DNA of 64,000 nt from Malurus cyaneus samueli (lineage: Eukaryota; Chordata; Aves; Passeriformes; Maluridae), in NCBI GenBank assembly GCA_009741485.1, contig CM019216.1, positions 52,587,943 to 52,651,942 on the forward strand. Reading direction: 5' to 3'. Below are positions 51,530-64,000 of the stretch, in pieces. Made by a program: the position numbers and the translations under genes. Numbering within the stretch: the stretch's first letter is position 1; each line of letters begins with the position of its first letter. The notes beneath the pieces were generated by a model. That model searched no databases. It was not told where the DNA came from and saw only the letters and a list, made by a program, of their open reading frames with translations.

Positions 51530-54500
51530 TGCATATCTACAAATTTATTAGCCACACTACAAACACTCTAATGAAGTAACAACTGATTTCAACACATGAA
51601 ACTGGCAGGAACATGAAATAGTATTTTGTTTAAAAAAATTACTTCTTTCCACAGATGCACACAGAAGAGTTTTCCTGCATCTATACTTCCCATTGCTGAT
51701 TGTCAATCCCTGTCAGTGTATTTACTCCTTTAAGCCAAAGATTTGGGTATGTTCTGCTGCTCCTGTTCTCCCTTTCTTATTCCTACTCACCCCTGCAACA
51801 CTCCTTAGTCTACCTCTTCCCTGATCTAGTTTTCTGTCAGCCCCTGAAGAGATGCAGAAGGGAGGTGCAGCTGAGTCAAGCATCTAGTCCTCACTTTTAT
51901 CTACTGGGGACTCATCACTAAGTGCCCTTCAGTGTTCTGAAAATTCCCTTACAAATGGTGAAATGCTAATAACTCAGTCCCTATTGCAAGCTAATGTGGC
52001 CAGAATAGCACTCCAAAATTCATAGCTAGTCTTTGTCCTGGATTGTATGATACCCATCTACTTCAGCCAATTCTTCTGTTTCTTCCAGGCCACTTAAAAT
52101 AATATCCTTGTGGCCAAGGCCAAAGAGGTCAGCGTGTATCTCCAGAGAACAAGCAGAAGGATGTTGGGGGAGGATGTGAAGCATCTTTTCCTTCATCTGT
52201 CACACCATGGTCCCATGGAATGTGTGGAAAAGGGCTTGGAGCAAGGTCATGAACCTCCTCTCCTCTCACTCTAGGCATCCCTGAACACCTATGCATTCAA
52301 ACCTCAGCACAGGTTCATCGCTCGTGATCTCACCATAGCAGCCACGTGACCTGCTTGACTTCATGCAGTACAGGAACGTGGGCGGCCACCTTTCTCTGTG
52401 TAATCAATATCAGAACTGCAGTGCCTGTACTCACAGTGCCTCTGAGAAAAGGTTGGAATGTTTGAAGGCAAGTCTGATAGTTTGTGAATTCCCAAAAAAT
52501 TCACCAATTTCATTCTTCTCCTCTATTTCATTTTCTCCTCCCCTACTGTTGTCCATCATTTAGTTTTCCATCCAGCAGACCTGTTTCATGCTCTATTCTG
52601 TCCCACATGCTTCATCTTCTTAATCCTTCTTGATTCTTACCTCTGATAAGACTGTCTTCTTTGTTATTAATGTTATCAAACGGATGAATTACAATTAATG
52701 TAAGACTTGTAATTCAGCTGCATTGTTGAAGTGAAAAGTCAAGCCAGTCAAAACAGCAAATGAAACATGCTCAAACACATATAACAGCAGCTTTAAAAAA
52801 AAAAACACAAACTCTTTATAAAAGCCTAGGCTTCTAAAGAGAAGAGAGAAAGGTGCATGACCATACAAGGGACTATATGTAGTCACAGAAGCTATTTGTT
52901 AAGTACATATGATACTTTTCAAAGATTTTAAGTCAGTTACATGGTAAGAACAACATCGCATGATACAGGTACAGCATCCTAAAATAAACAGTCAAACCTA
53001 AAATAAAATCTTCTATAGGAAAAATATACTATTTTTTATATTGCAATCTTAACACTATTTTCCTAATAACAGCAGTCATCAGTTTTCTATATTTGCCTTA
53101 TATTACAAATAATTTGTGCAATATATTTCAGTTAGTTCATAATGCCATGTAATCTGCAGCTTGGTTTTCCGCTTTGAGTGAAAGGAAGAAGTCACTTTCT
53201 TTTTGAACAATGGTTTGTTTCCGTCCCTTTAATTGTCATTCTTTTGGAACTTTATTTTGCAAGCTAAGCAGTACTTAAACTTGCATTTCCTGGCCTTTAT
53301 GTTATGATTTCCACTTCTACAACAAGCCCTCTTGACAGGCATATTATTTTTATAAAATGTTTTCCAAGTATGATTGGGGGGGAAAGATCAGAAAATCTCA
53401 GATGGAAAATATATATAAATTATCATGAGGCATAAAAGGCAAGGAAAAAAAAGTAGCTATGAATGTATTAAAAAGAGGAGGAAAACAATGTATAGATCCA
53501 TTCCACAATGTAAGAAGCAAGCAAGTATGGCTTCACATACAAACAAACATGAAAGATACATTGCAATCAGACATGATTGAAGAAAATATGTTTTCACAGG
53601 GACAGAGGAGTACTAGACAGAGTACAGAAAAAGCAAGTTAAAGAACAAATTCAGATAAAAGTTTTAGCCAGCTGAGATAGATGAAAATTACTCTAGACAA
53701 AACTAGCAAAAATTCAAAGTAGACAAACTAGCTGATTTTGGAACTAACCAAGATATTTTACCAAATATTGGTGGGAATGCATGTGAGAAACTGGGGAGGA
53801 CAAAGGAAGCTCTAGAAAATGAGAAAAGACAAAAACCTTTTACAGAGGGAGAAAGAAAGATGTGAAGATGCCGAGCATCATAAACTAATCAGACTAATCA
53901 GCCTGTAAAAATACTGTAATGAATTACTGAACAATCCATGTCAACAGCCTTAAAGATAATGAAGTGATAAAAAAAAGCAACAAGGGTGTGTCAAGAGATA
54001 CTCACTTCACACCAAATGAATTCATTTCTTTGACAGGTAATAGACATAAGAAACACGGAAGGAATAAGCAGAAGAACTCTGCATTTCTACCAAAGCAGTA
54101 AAGCTTTGTCATTGTACATTGTGGTGCCCTCAGAGGGAAGCAGAATCTTGACATGGTCACCATCAGGTAGATAAGGTTGGCTGAATTGGTTTCAAATCTG
54201 CTTATCAGTGATCTCCCACAGAACAAAAATTGTATCTCAAGGGGATGTGATTCTGCCTTGGGTATACTGATTCCAGTTTTATTTCATATTTCTACAGTGA
54301 CTTGCAGAATACAGTAGAAATTGCCCAGTATGACAGAAAGATGACATACCACATGGTAATACCAGTTTATTCTGAGCTGCGGATATTTCTTATGGTGCCC
54401 TCCACCTCACAGCTGTGCTAATACTGCAGAATCACTGAAGTATTTGAACAATAATCTCACAACTGCCCTTGTTTTTTACTTTACTGGCAGTAGTCTGCTG

Positions 54501-54702
54501 GGTGTAGCTCCACACTTCCATCATTAACTTACAGTAGTACTGATCTTCAGTGAGGGAAAACTGACTGCAGCACTACTTGGAAAAAAGTAGGTTTGTCTGA
54601 TTTATACGTAATCGTTGCTCTGGCCCTACCTGTTCAAATGTTAATATATCTATCTACGTTGTATGAAGATGGGCGATTTTTACTGGAGATTGGATTAAAA
54701 AG

Positions 54703-54740
54703 GTTTTTTTTTTTTGGTTTTTTTTTTTTTTTTTTTTTAA
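54703..54740 (+). repeat. T-rich homopolymer tract
   Basis: Two long T runs separated by GG; could be the reverse of a retroposon A tail. Confidence 0.8.
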
Positions 54741-57340
54741 ATGTCCATTCTTATGTCCTTTTATTGAAAAAAGGACTTTAAAAAAATTATTAATAGGATG
54801 GTTACTTGTTTTACGGAACATTGGTGCATATCACATAGTAGGATTTTATATCAAAGGCCAATAACAACTGAGATCAGATTTAGTGGCAGGATTTCTTTTA
54901 GTTACTGATTATACTAACTTTTTGTTAACTTAAAAGTCAAATCACCCTTATTTCTTCTCTTTATTTTTCGATCACTGACTGCCCAGAAGAAAGACCAGGC
55001 TTATTCACAGGCACCAAGACACAAGAATGTTTGATAAAATGTAGCAAATTAAAATTGAACGGTTTCGGAACCAAAGATTCAAAAGCCTGCTCAGGCAAAA
55101 CACTACCTCTCCATCTTAGATGAGTACAGGAGTTTCCCAAAAAGCAAAAATACTGGCTTTAACTACAAGGGCAGATGAGCTGAACCTAAAAATTGGTCTC
55201 ATTCTCTCTGGCCAAAAGCTTGGGCAACTGAACAAAATAAATTAACCTAGGTTAACTTCCAGGTTAGCTGCTGAATGTTGTGAAGACTCTGCCTCTGGGG
55301 ATATGGCTTCATAAGATGTAATTTCTTTTCATAGGTGCAAGAACAGGATAGAAGGGAGGAAAAAGAAAGCAGTATTTACAGTTGATCTTTTTTTCACTTA
55401 GCTCTCACTCACAGTAGTGATTCATTTTTACCAATAAGGGAAAGTAAGAGCATACCTTTCATGAGTCATATTCTCTTTTTTGTTGTGGATTTCTCAGTTT
55501 TCAATGTTTTGGTTATTGATTATCCTTTTAATTCCTTGTGACAGAGATAAGTTTAGCAGTAAAAAGGTGACTACCAGATGGGCTTTCTCCTCATATTATC
55601 TTTCTTTGCGTTTTTGAACTAAGTTGCAATTCATGTCTTCCTGTTGGTAATAACACTCTGCAGTGAGAGGTTCATGCCAATCTTAAGTGCCTAAAGTTAT
55701 GGAATCTAAAAAATATGCATATTTTCACTTTGTAAGAGATAGTTGCATCAAGCAAGCCATTTTGCATAAGCAGGTATGCAAGTAGGTGAGACTACCTTTA
55801 GTCTTTACCAGAAAGAAATGATTACATTTTGAAAAAAAAAAAAACCACAAACCAAACTCCAAAAAACCCAACAAAAATGGGTCAATTATCAACACATAAA
55901 TTTCACAATTTAGCCGTGATATAACTCATCCGGGCCTCCCAAATCACACCACAAATTATTCAGCCATACAGAGGTAAGGCTGAAAGGGCTCAAAAGTATT
56001 CACTGACTTTGCATGCCTCTGTTTACGGCTGTCTGGCTTTAAAGACTTACCAGCAGGTGTCTAATTTAGGGTATCTAAAAAAAGAAGAACTCAAAATGTG
56101 GGGGACTTTTTAGAAAAGATTTCCCCAAGTGGCTTGTATGAGGATTTTGAATGAGCCAGTGCCCAATTCAGAAGGGACAGCCAAGGGCACAATCCAAAAC
56201 TGACTGAAGGACACAGTCAGCTTTTATGACTTTCATGCTCCTGAAAATGGCAATCACAATACACACCAGATTATGTAATATGATCATATGTTACAGGATG
56301 CTGAGGCACAGAGGTGATAGTTTTCATACTGAAATTATATATTACTTTTGTATGCACCTGGTATATGCTCTGTGTACAGACCTTGTCTCCTCCAAAACAA
56401 AGAAGGGAAAAACAAAGTGAGAGTTGGTTTTGATCCATTTCATTCATGAGCTATGCTACAATCCTGAAACCAAGGAAAAAACCCAATCTTTAATCTTTCT
56501 CATCTAGTCAAGGAGGGCCCAAGGAACCTACTGTAGTTATTTTGAGTAGTAAGTGTGGAAAGCATACCTAGCTTTGAGTTTTCTTGAACTTTCTGGAAAA
56601 TCAGTGTCACATAGATACAAGCCATTCAAGTATTCTAGATTTCTACTTTGGTTTTCATCTCCTTCAAAGACTTATTGCACAAGACTTAAAAACCCTAAAT
56701 ACCTTTAACTTTTTTTTTTTTTTGCCTGTGTTTCCAGCCCTGGTAAAATCATTCAACCTTCCTCAATGGCTACTGGGGCTTAAAAACTTCGATTGTCTTT
56801 TTTAAGATTTTGCATGGCTTGCAATGGCTTCCTTAAGATTTTAGCATGGTTTGCAATGTATCACTTTTCTTAATGAAAGAAAGCCTGCATTTTAATTTTA
56901 TTTTTTAAAATTACCTCCAGGAGAGTCAGGATATGAAAATAAAAGATTTTGACAATATAGACAGAAAGACAGGTTTGAAGAACTTAGACTAATCACCTGA
57001 CAGTGGTGGAGTGCAAAGAGAGGGGAAAAAGAAGGTCAAATGTACATCAGTTTCTCACACCTGCGAGAAAGTAGGTGTGGGGAAGAGTTCACTTAAGAAA
57101 AATAGGGAAATGTGAAATCTGTAACACACTGAAAGACACAGATTGTTGAACTCCCATCCTTCCCAATCCATTTTGTTGTGACAGTATTTTTCTGCCTTTT
57201 AGTAAAAGACATCAGGGCAGATTAAGAGGTTCTCTGACCCTTCTACAAAAACAGAGGAAGAAAATTCATAGGATCTTTGTTATTATGTGTATTTAAATAA
57301 ACACAGGATTTGGCCAAATATTTTTCTTTTCAAGAGAGTT

Positions 57341-57902
57341 TTGTTGTTTTTATTTTTTTTTTAATTAAATCTTTACTCAAGCAAGATAATACCCCACTTA
57401 ACAGCAGGGTGTGAAATCCCTTCTGGGCGGGCACCTGTGCTGCAGAGCCCTGGAAGGTAAGGTGCAAAAAGGATGCCATGGAGCATCTCTGCTCTTAATT
57501 CCCACTCCTGCATCTAAGTGAGCGCTTAGAGCAGCCCAACAGGCATGGATGCACTGCATGGCATGGCTGCTGTGGAGGCCCCAGGCCCACAGCGGGATGT
57601 TTTGCAAGGTTTCACCTGCGAGCAGCCGGATTCTGACAGAAGGTGCTGAAAGCTCCCTCCAGGCATTCCCAGCTTTGTTCCACCTGAGAGAGCACCTAGT
57701 CTGTGCACTGTGGGAATAGGGTTCTCTCTGCCTGAGTGAGAAATGCCACAGCGAGGACATGGCGGAGCAGCTCGGGCCTGGCTCACCCCTGAGCTTGCCT
57801 GGCCAAAGAAGCTCGGTGCTCCTCCACCTGCTCTTCCTGCTGGGACAGAGCCTGGCTGGCAGGTGTCCCTGCTGCCATCGCACCCGGCCCGGCCCTGCGA
57901 GA
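57341..57902 (-). other. GC-rich block with an A-rich end on the minus strand
   Basis: A GC- and CpG-richer block abruptly follows AT-rich DNA. On the minus strand it ends in GAGTAAAGATTTAATT and then an A-rich tail (57340-57375), as a retroposed copy or LTR polyadenylation end might. It leads directly into the minisatellite. I cannot match it to a named element. On the plus strand an ATG at 57759 in strong Kozak context starts a frame with a hydrophobic stretch, which then runs into the repeats. Confidence 0.35.
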
Positions 57903-59384
57903 GGGGACACACAGGGACACAGAGGGACCACAGAGGGACACACAGGACACACAGAGGGACACACAGAGGACACACAGACAGAGGGACACACAGGGACACA
58001 CAGAGGGACACACAGAGGGACACACAGAGACACACAGAGGACACACAGAGGGGACACACAGAGACACACAGAGGGACACACAAGAGGGACACACAGGGAC
58101 ACACAGGGACACACAGAGACACACAGAGGACACACAGAGGGGACACACAGGGACACACAGAGGGGACACACAGAGGGGACACACAGAGACACACAGGGAC
58201 ACACAGGAGACAGGACACACAGAGACACACAGAGGGGACACACAGAGGGGACCACAGGACACACAGAGGGACAACAAGAGGGACAGGGACACAAGAGGGA
58301 CACAGAGGGGACACACAGAGACCAAGAGGGGACACACAGGGACACAGGGACACACAAGACACACAGGGACACACAGAGGACACAGGGACACAAGAGGGAC
58401 ACACAGAGGGGACACACAGGGACACACAGAGGGGACACACAGGGACACACAGGGACACACAGAGGGACACACAGAGGGACACACAGAGGGGACACACAGG
58501 GACAACAGAGGACACACACAGAGACACACAGGACACACAGGGACACAAGGGACACACAGAGGGACACACAGAGGGGACACACAGAGGACAACACAGAGAC
58601 ACACAGGGACACACAGAGGGACACACAGAGGGACACACAGGGACACACAGAGGGGACACACAGAGGGGACAGGGACACACAGGACACAGGGGACACCAGG
58701 ACACACAAGGACACCAGGGACACGAAGACAGAGGACACCAGGGACAACAGGGACACACAGAGGGGACACACAGAGGGGACACACAGGGACACACAGAGGG
58801 GACACACAGAGGGGACACACAGGGACACACTGGGACACACAGAGGGGACACAACAGAGACACACAGAGGGGACAACAGAGGACACACAGAGGGACACACG
58901 GGACACACAGAGGGGACACACAGAGGGGACACACAGGGACACACAGAGGGGACACACAGAGACACACAGAGGGAAACACACAGAGGGGACACACAGAGAC
59001 ACACAGGGACACACAGAGACACACAGAGGGGACACACAGAGGGGACACACCAGGACACACAGAGGGACACACAGGGACACACAGAGGGGACACACAGAGG
59101 GGACACACAGGGACACACAGAGGGGACACACAGGGACACACAGGGACACACAGAGGGCACACACAGAGGGACACACAGGGACACATGGAGGACACACAGG
59201 GACACACAGAGGGGACACACGGGACACACAGAGGGACACACAGAGACACAGCAGAAGGGGACAACACAGAGGGGACACACAGGGACACACAGAGGGGACA
59301 CACCAGAGGACCACAGAACACACAGAGGGGAAACCCCAAAACCAAAACCAGAGGGACACAGGGACCACGAGGGGACACACAGAG
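57903..59384 (+). repeat. GGGACACACAGA-type minisatellite, about 1.5 kb
   Basis: A tandem array of roughly 10-12 base units (GGGACACACAGA, GGGACACACAG and GGACACACAGAG variants), often in 22-24 base dimers. The plus strand is almost free of T over the whole array, so no stop codon can occur in any of its frames; the minus strand is almost free of A, with the same effect. The huge open frames on both strands are therefore an artefact. The last 60-70 bases decay into CCCCAAAACCAAAACC before the assembly gap, so the real array may be longer. Such arrays are usually polymorphic in copy number. Confidence 0.97.
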
Positions 59385-59409
59385 NNNNNNNNNNNNNNNN
59401 NNNNNNNNN
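59385..59409. other. Assembly gap (25 N)
   Basis: Exactly 25 ambiguous bases at the right end of the minisatellite, most likely a fixed-size placeholder for a collapsed repeat. Anything reading through it is not real sequence. Confidence 0.99.
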
Positions 59410-62400
59410 GAGTATTGCCAACATATAACCAGGCATAACCAAACAGAGAAGGAATCATGAAGGAAGTTTAGCTGTGAGAAAAACAGTAAGGCTGAACACC
59501 AGGATTTTCCAAGTTGACAGGAGGTAGTTGCATACATGCTTTTTACACTGAGAAATCTTAGAGCATTATCTACCTATGTGTTCTATTTTTTCTGAGTTTG
59601 TCACAGGATGTGCAAGGAGTACTGGTGAAATCAGTGTCTAACAAGTTATAAGATCACATGTGTTTTTTTCCTATTAAAAGTCTTATAAATTGCCATTTCT
59701 CTCTGGTGCAAAGATAACTTAAAATCAGATGCCTTTATTAAATGTAGGCTTATGTGCTTTTTTGTTTACTTTCTGCATTTCTTTGAGCCTGTGCATCATA
59801 AAACAACAAGCAACTTTCACTTTTTTAGTTTCACTTTTAGACTCTAGTTACGGAAACGTTCAAATGCATTTGTGGTATTTTGTATAATTTGAAACATGAG
59901 GTGTTTTGGTGTATTTGCCAGAATATTTTAATAAATATTGTTAATACTTTTGAAGCAAATGAAAATGTAGATTTTCCTTTGATGTAGACTTCCAACAAGT
60001 TTCTCATAAAAGGAATAAGAAGATTGGTTACAAGTTCATGAGGAAGGAGGCAGGAGGCTGAGGTTTAATGCCTCTTGTATCATGCGCCAAGTACTTAGAG
60101 CCAGATATTTAGCCAGATTTCCCCTACCTGTGGATACAAATTATGTCCACATGCATTAACAATTTTGTTCCAGTAAACTGTTTAGTGTGTGAGGCCAGGC
60201 TGGTGTCTGTCTGTGGTGGACTTCCCCAGAGTACCTGCCTCAAAGGTAGCTGGATGTGTCACCACCCAGATTTGCATGTGGCCCAGGACCTGAGAAAGCA
60301 AACACTTAGGTGTGAGTGGCAGCCAAATCCTCTGCTGAAAATGGCATAGCCTGACCTTAGTTAGGCCAAAACCGATGGCAAACTGCAGGCCAGCAGGAGA
60401 TGCAGCTGCCTCACACCATCATACTCATGCTTTCTGCACCAGCTGGATGGCCAGAGAAAGGGTGGGACCATTGAAAGCTGACTGAAAAATTTTTAGCAGC
60501 TGGAAACAGGCTGGCATCCATGGGCTAGAGAAGAAGAGGGACTCCGCTGTCTGCTGCTCCAGTGTGTAGATGTACACCTGGATCTTTAAGTTGTACATCT
60601 GTTCTGCCACATGCAGGTTTAGATCCCTTAGACCACTGTGCCTGATTTAGCAGAGCACCTACACTGAAAATCCAGGTGTTTTGGTATAAAGCACAAATAA
60701 GATAGCTGTGGTTCAGACTTACCAGTTGATTGCATTATATCTTTTTCTTTATTTTTTGAACACATAGTTGACCTAAAGGTAGCATAAGAATTCAATGATA
60801 AGTGAAACTCAATCAATTAAATTTATAGGACTTGATAAATTAGGATCTTGAGTGAGGGAGCAAAGTAAACCTTGCACTCTTCAGCAGAAGCTCTTTTTGG
60901 GTAAACCCTCTTTGTTTGTGATGGTTGGAAGGAGATAATGCCTGAGGCCTTCTAACTGCAACAATAGCTTACTATAGGAACTGAACATATGTTGTATGAA
61001 AGCTGTTTTTTTCATTTGTTGTGAAAACAGCACGGTACAGTAGTGCAAAGGAGACTCAGGGCAAGCGGCACCAGATCCTTGGACACCAGCAGAACCCCAT
61101 ATCCAGTTGCTGCCCAAGCATGGTGGGCTCAGTGGTGTTCAAAGTGCAGTGCCTCCTGTGAAAACAGCCTCTTTTCATGTAATGCCTACATCATCATACA
61201 GAACAATTTCATTTCTTTAAAACAGTACTAAAAAATAAGAAGGATTCATTGCTAGGCTGCTTCATCTTTTTAACCTGTAGCAGAGCACTCACATTCAAAA
61301 ACAATAGAAATATTGCAATAATGGTGGGTATTGACATTGTAATGTTACCGAAATACCTGGATCAATACATCCTTTCCACCTATTCTCATCACACAGGAAA
61401 CTAAGTATATTCTTGACTTTATTTTATTTCTAGCAACTACTACTTGAAAGGGCAATAGTGATGTTTATTATTTTTATAAAATGTGATGCGATAAAAAATT
61501 AGAGAAATTTGATTAGTACCAGAGGAGAGGACAAATAAGTGTAAACAGAGGCAAATAAGTTTATTTTTCTTAAATGAGGCCTTTAAGCATACTCATATGT
61601 CAAGAACAGCAATAGGCATTTCAAAATGATAAAGTAAACCCTATTCACCAAAGAAGTATTTGCTCTATGTAATGTTTACCTAGAAGGGTGTGGATACTCT
61701 TAATGTATGCCCGGTGGCAAGCAGAGAGGCTTTGTTCTGTGACTGCTTTTAAAAGTGTCCTCTGTGGAGTGGCACCTTTGCACGGTTTTAGCAGAGGATT
61801 CAGTCTGTTCTTCTCTCCCATTTTTGCTCTTGTAAATGCAAAGCAATTCCAGTGTATTTCTTAAGGTTCAATAGATATACCTGGTGTACCTGAAAGCAGA
61901 GCTTAATCTATAAACCATGTTAGTTTAGTGAGACTAAGCACATGTAAATGAGTTTAGCCACTTATTTGCTGCAAATGGCAACATAGCAAGGTCCTACAGA
62001 CACCAACTGCTTACCTTTAGCCCTTTTTTCACTGTATGAAGCTGGAAAGTTCCTGGTTCCCCATTACAGCAGTCTTTCTTCCTCTTGTTCATTGACTTGA
62101 TAAATTGGAAGGAAAGCAAGGTGATTACACCAGTTAAATAAAAGCATGGGCGACTCTTGTCAAGTCCATTGTCTTTAAAATTCATTAATTTCTCCTATTA
62201 CTGTAAGATAAGTAAAGGAGATTTGTCTCTTTCTGTGGTTCTAACTCACTGGTTTCAGTAATTTCTTACATGTTTTCTTTTAGCTGTTAACCCATGATTA
62301 ATCTCATTTTGTAGATTTGTCATGGACTCTGCTCACACAAAGCCCTATTTCCCATTAAGTCTGTTATTATCGTTTAGAATCCAGTATTTTATATGCTTAT

Positions 62401-64000
62401 AACCTTGCCCCTTTCAAACCTTCTCCTGTCATTTAATGACTGAGTATTGTGAAGTGGAATCAGTCTCTTTTTTTTCACTTTCCTTCACACTTGCTCTGTT
62501 GCTGTGCTAGACTAATGTTGGCTAGCTGTTAAAGCTTTTCATTTTCATCATATCTGTTTTACATCCTCAGGCCCTGTGTCACTCCTTTCTGTATTAGTCA
62601 GTAGGAGGTGCCAAAATATTGGCAAGAAAAGTAATTTTTTCAGGCCAAGAAAGAATAATCACCTCCATTTTTGTATCTTGTAACCCTTGTTAGTCACTGA
62701 TGTTTAAGAGGTAGTCAAATTATGTATGCGGTTACGCTACATATACAATAGGGCAGTGCTTCTTCATCTCTTCCTTGTGCCATAATGCTGGCCATTTAAT
62801 TCCATTAAGTTACTCCTACATCACATCATAGTTTTTAAAGAAGTTTGCTGGATCTAATTAGAAGCAATACCAAGTGGTTGAAGAGGTGATTGCTATCACT
62901 TAGATAGCTCTGAAGCAATTGCTGGTATTACTAATTATTTTTGTCCAGCAAAGTTGGGTATGAACTGTGAAAATGTGTACACCAAATATTTTTAGCATAA
63001 TTCTTCAAGTTACATTTTACATGCACTGTTTTTTCAACACTGAAATGACTTCTGGGACCTGCAAAAGTATTTCCTGAGGTATCTTCTAAATGTCAATTAA
63101 CAAGCATCAGGCAGCTTGTGGTTCAGAATTCAACCAGATAGGAAAAGAATAGTCAAAAGTGTTGAAAACCTTGTGCTCAGCTTCTTGAAGAGAGGGTGGT
63201 GTCAGCAGTGCTTAGTTTTCTTTAGGGGTTTGAGCCTTTATTGGATTTACATAGCAAAATCAGACAGAAAATTATCCTTGGTGGCTAATTATAAAATGGA
63301 GTTGATTTAGTGGACCCATAAAGTAACTGAGTAAAACACCAGGTCTGTGGCCAGACTTGCTGGCAGTTCTTGGCTTTGGGTCCTTGCTGTGCAGTAACTA
63401 CGGAGACAAATTGTGAAAATGAAAACAGCTTTAAAAGACAGGTGTCGTAGTGGAATTTTCTGTGCTTTCCTTTGCTTCTCTCTTTAGTGAAGGCTGGTGA
63501 GTTATATAGAAAATGATACTTGGAAGATCTTTCATACATTTCTTATTTAGTACCCTGTTCTTTTTCTGTGCAGTCTCTCACACGTGTAAAAGAAGCCATT
63601 AACTTTTGCATTCACACTTCCAGTGCTTTCATTACATTCATTACTAATGACTGCACTTTCTGGACATGCTGGTGTTTGTAACCCTATTCTAATGTTTTAT
63701 TACTTCTGTTTTGTGCTTCCCATATGTTTCCGGGGAGAATTCCTTCTTTCTTTTACTTGTCTTGTTTCTGCTTGCTCTTTCTGGGCATGCCAATTAATAA
63801 TGAAGGCTGTGCTTGTGCTTCCCCTCCCTATGGCACAATGTGGTTTTCTCTAGCTCTCACTTTTTGTGGAAAGTAGGCCATCTACTGTTGCTTTCTAGTA
63901 TGGATTGCAGATCCCCCAGCAAATGGCCATGCCATGCATATAGGTTCAAGATTGGACTTCACAAGTGTCCTTTTCTCCTGTTTATGGGCACTTCTTTTTT
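59410..64000. other. Presumed HBS1L-MYB intergenic interval, right part
   Basis: No recognisable exon of MYB or any other gene. The block at about 60.0-60.7 kb is less AT-rich and contains AGATAG (60700-60705) next to a RUNX-like TGTGGTT (60707-60713), and a 9-bp inverted repeat AGATGTACA/TGTACATCT (60568-60600). The remainder is ordinary AT-rich DNA. Confidence 0.5.

Larger units (their letters stand above)
35791..57340. other. Presumed HBS1L-MYB intergenic interval, left part
   Basis: About 21.5 kb with no recognisable coding gene. Simple repeats include the T run at 37950-37965, a T11/A17 pair at 38239-38281, an A run near 39450, (TCCA)n at 41944-41971, a T/G-rich tract near 44547-44600, an AT-rich run at 51485-51529, a T-rich tract near 54703-54740 and an A/C-rich tract near 55830-55880. 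Open frames of 60-100 codons show no domain. The position next to HBS1L makes distal MYB enhancers plausible, but none can be proved from sequence alone. Confidence 0.55.

Noticed and set aside
57903..59384. CRISPR-like array
   Set aside because: Units are contiguous 10-12 base repeats without unique spacers, in a vertebrate genome.
57398..59537. Open frames of 560-690 codons on both strands
   Set aside because: The array has practically no T on the plus strand and no A on the minus strand, so stops cannot form in any frame; translations are simple repeats and run through the N gap.
59410..64000. Search for MYB exon 1 on the plus strand
   Set aside because: No CpG island or recognisable MYB N-terminus; the gene, if syntenic, starts beyond the right edge.

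Overview
This is a vertebrate nuclear window, almost certainly from a bird. The sequence is AT-rich and non-coding over most of its length and carries CR1-type LINE remnants. It holds the 5' half of HBS1L on the minus strand, read from right to left. Small A/C-rich tracts and a T-free minisatellite would fit a songbird, but that is only an impression.

Layout. A CpG-rich promoter lies at about 31.1-31.8 kb. Coding exon 1 is at 31470-31512, exon 2 at 28819-28884, exon 3 at 26888-27025 and exon 4 at 24714-24908. A single large alternative terminal exon follows at 22625-24051. The introns between the spliced coding exons all interrupt after the first base of a codon, and the joined reading frame is open for about 622 residues. 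These five exons encode the short, Ski7-like HBS1L isoform, which links the cytoplasmic exosome to the SKI complex. The GTPase exons of the canonical, Pelota-partner isoform were not found and presumably lie beyond the left edge. Positions 1-22624 are therefore read as the long intron that the canonical transcript must remove. That stretch contains a degenerate CR1 copy (16.56-17.94 kb), an A/C-rich tract and some hairpins, but no recognisable exon.

From about 31.9 kb to the right edge there is no recognisable gene. In birds and mammals HBS1L is followed head-to-head by MYB, so this is most likely the HBS1L-MYB intergenic interval, known in humans as a distal regulatory region for MYB in erythroid cells. 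Clusters of GATA, E-box, NF-E2-like and RUNX-like motifs are visible, but their function is inference. The interval also holds CR1 remnants, simple repeats, a GC-rich block (57.39-57.9 kb) and a roughly 1.5 kb GGGACACACAGA-type minisatellite that runs into a 25-N assembly gap at 59385-59409.

The most interesting content is the Ski7-like exon. It has a clear RxxxFxxxL exosome-binding motif, a previously unremarked-looking series of five SL[SA]xL motifs at about 20-residue spacing, and an unusual acceptor region where an AG is directly followed by a strong donor-like GTAAGG inside a small hairpin.
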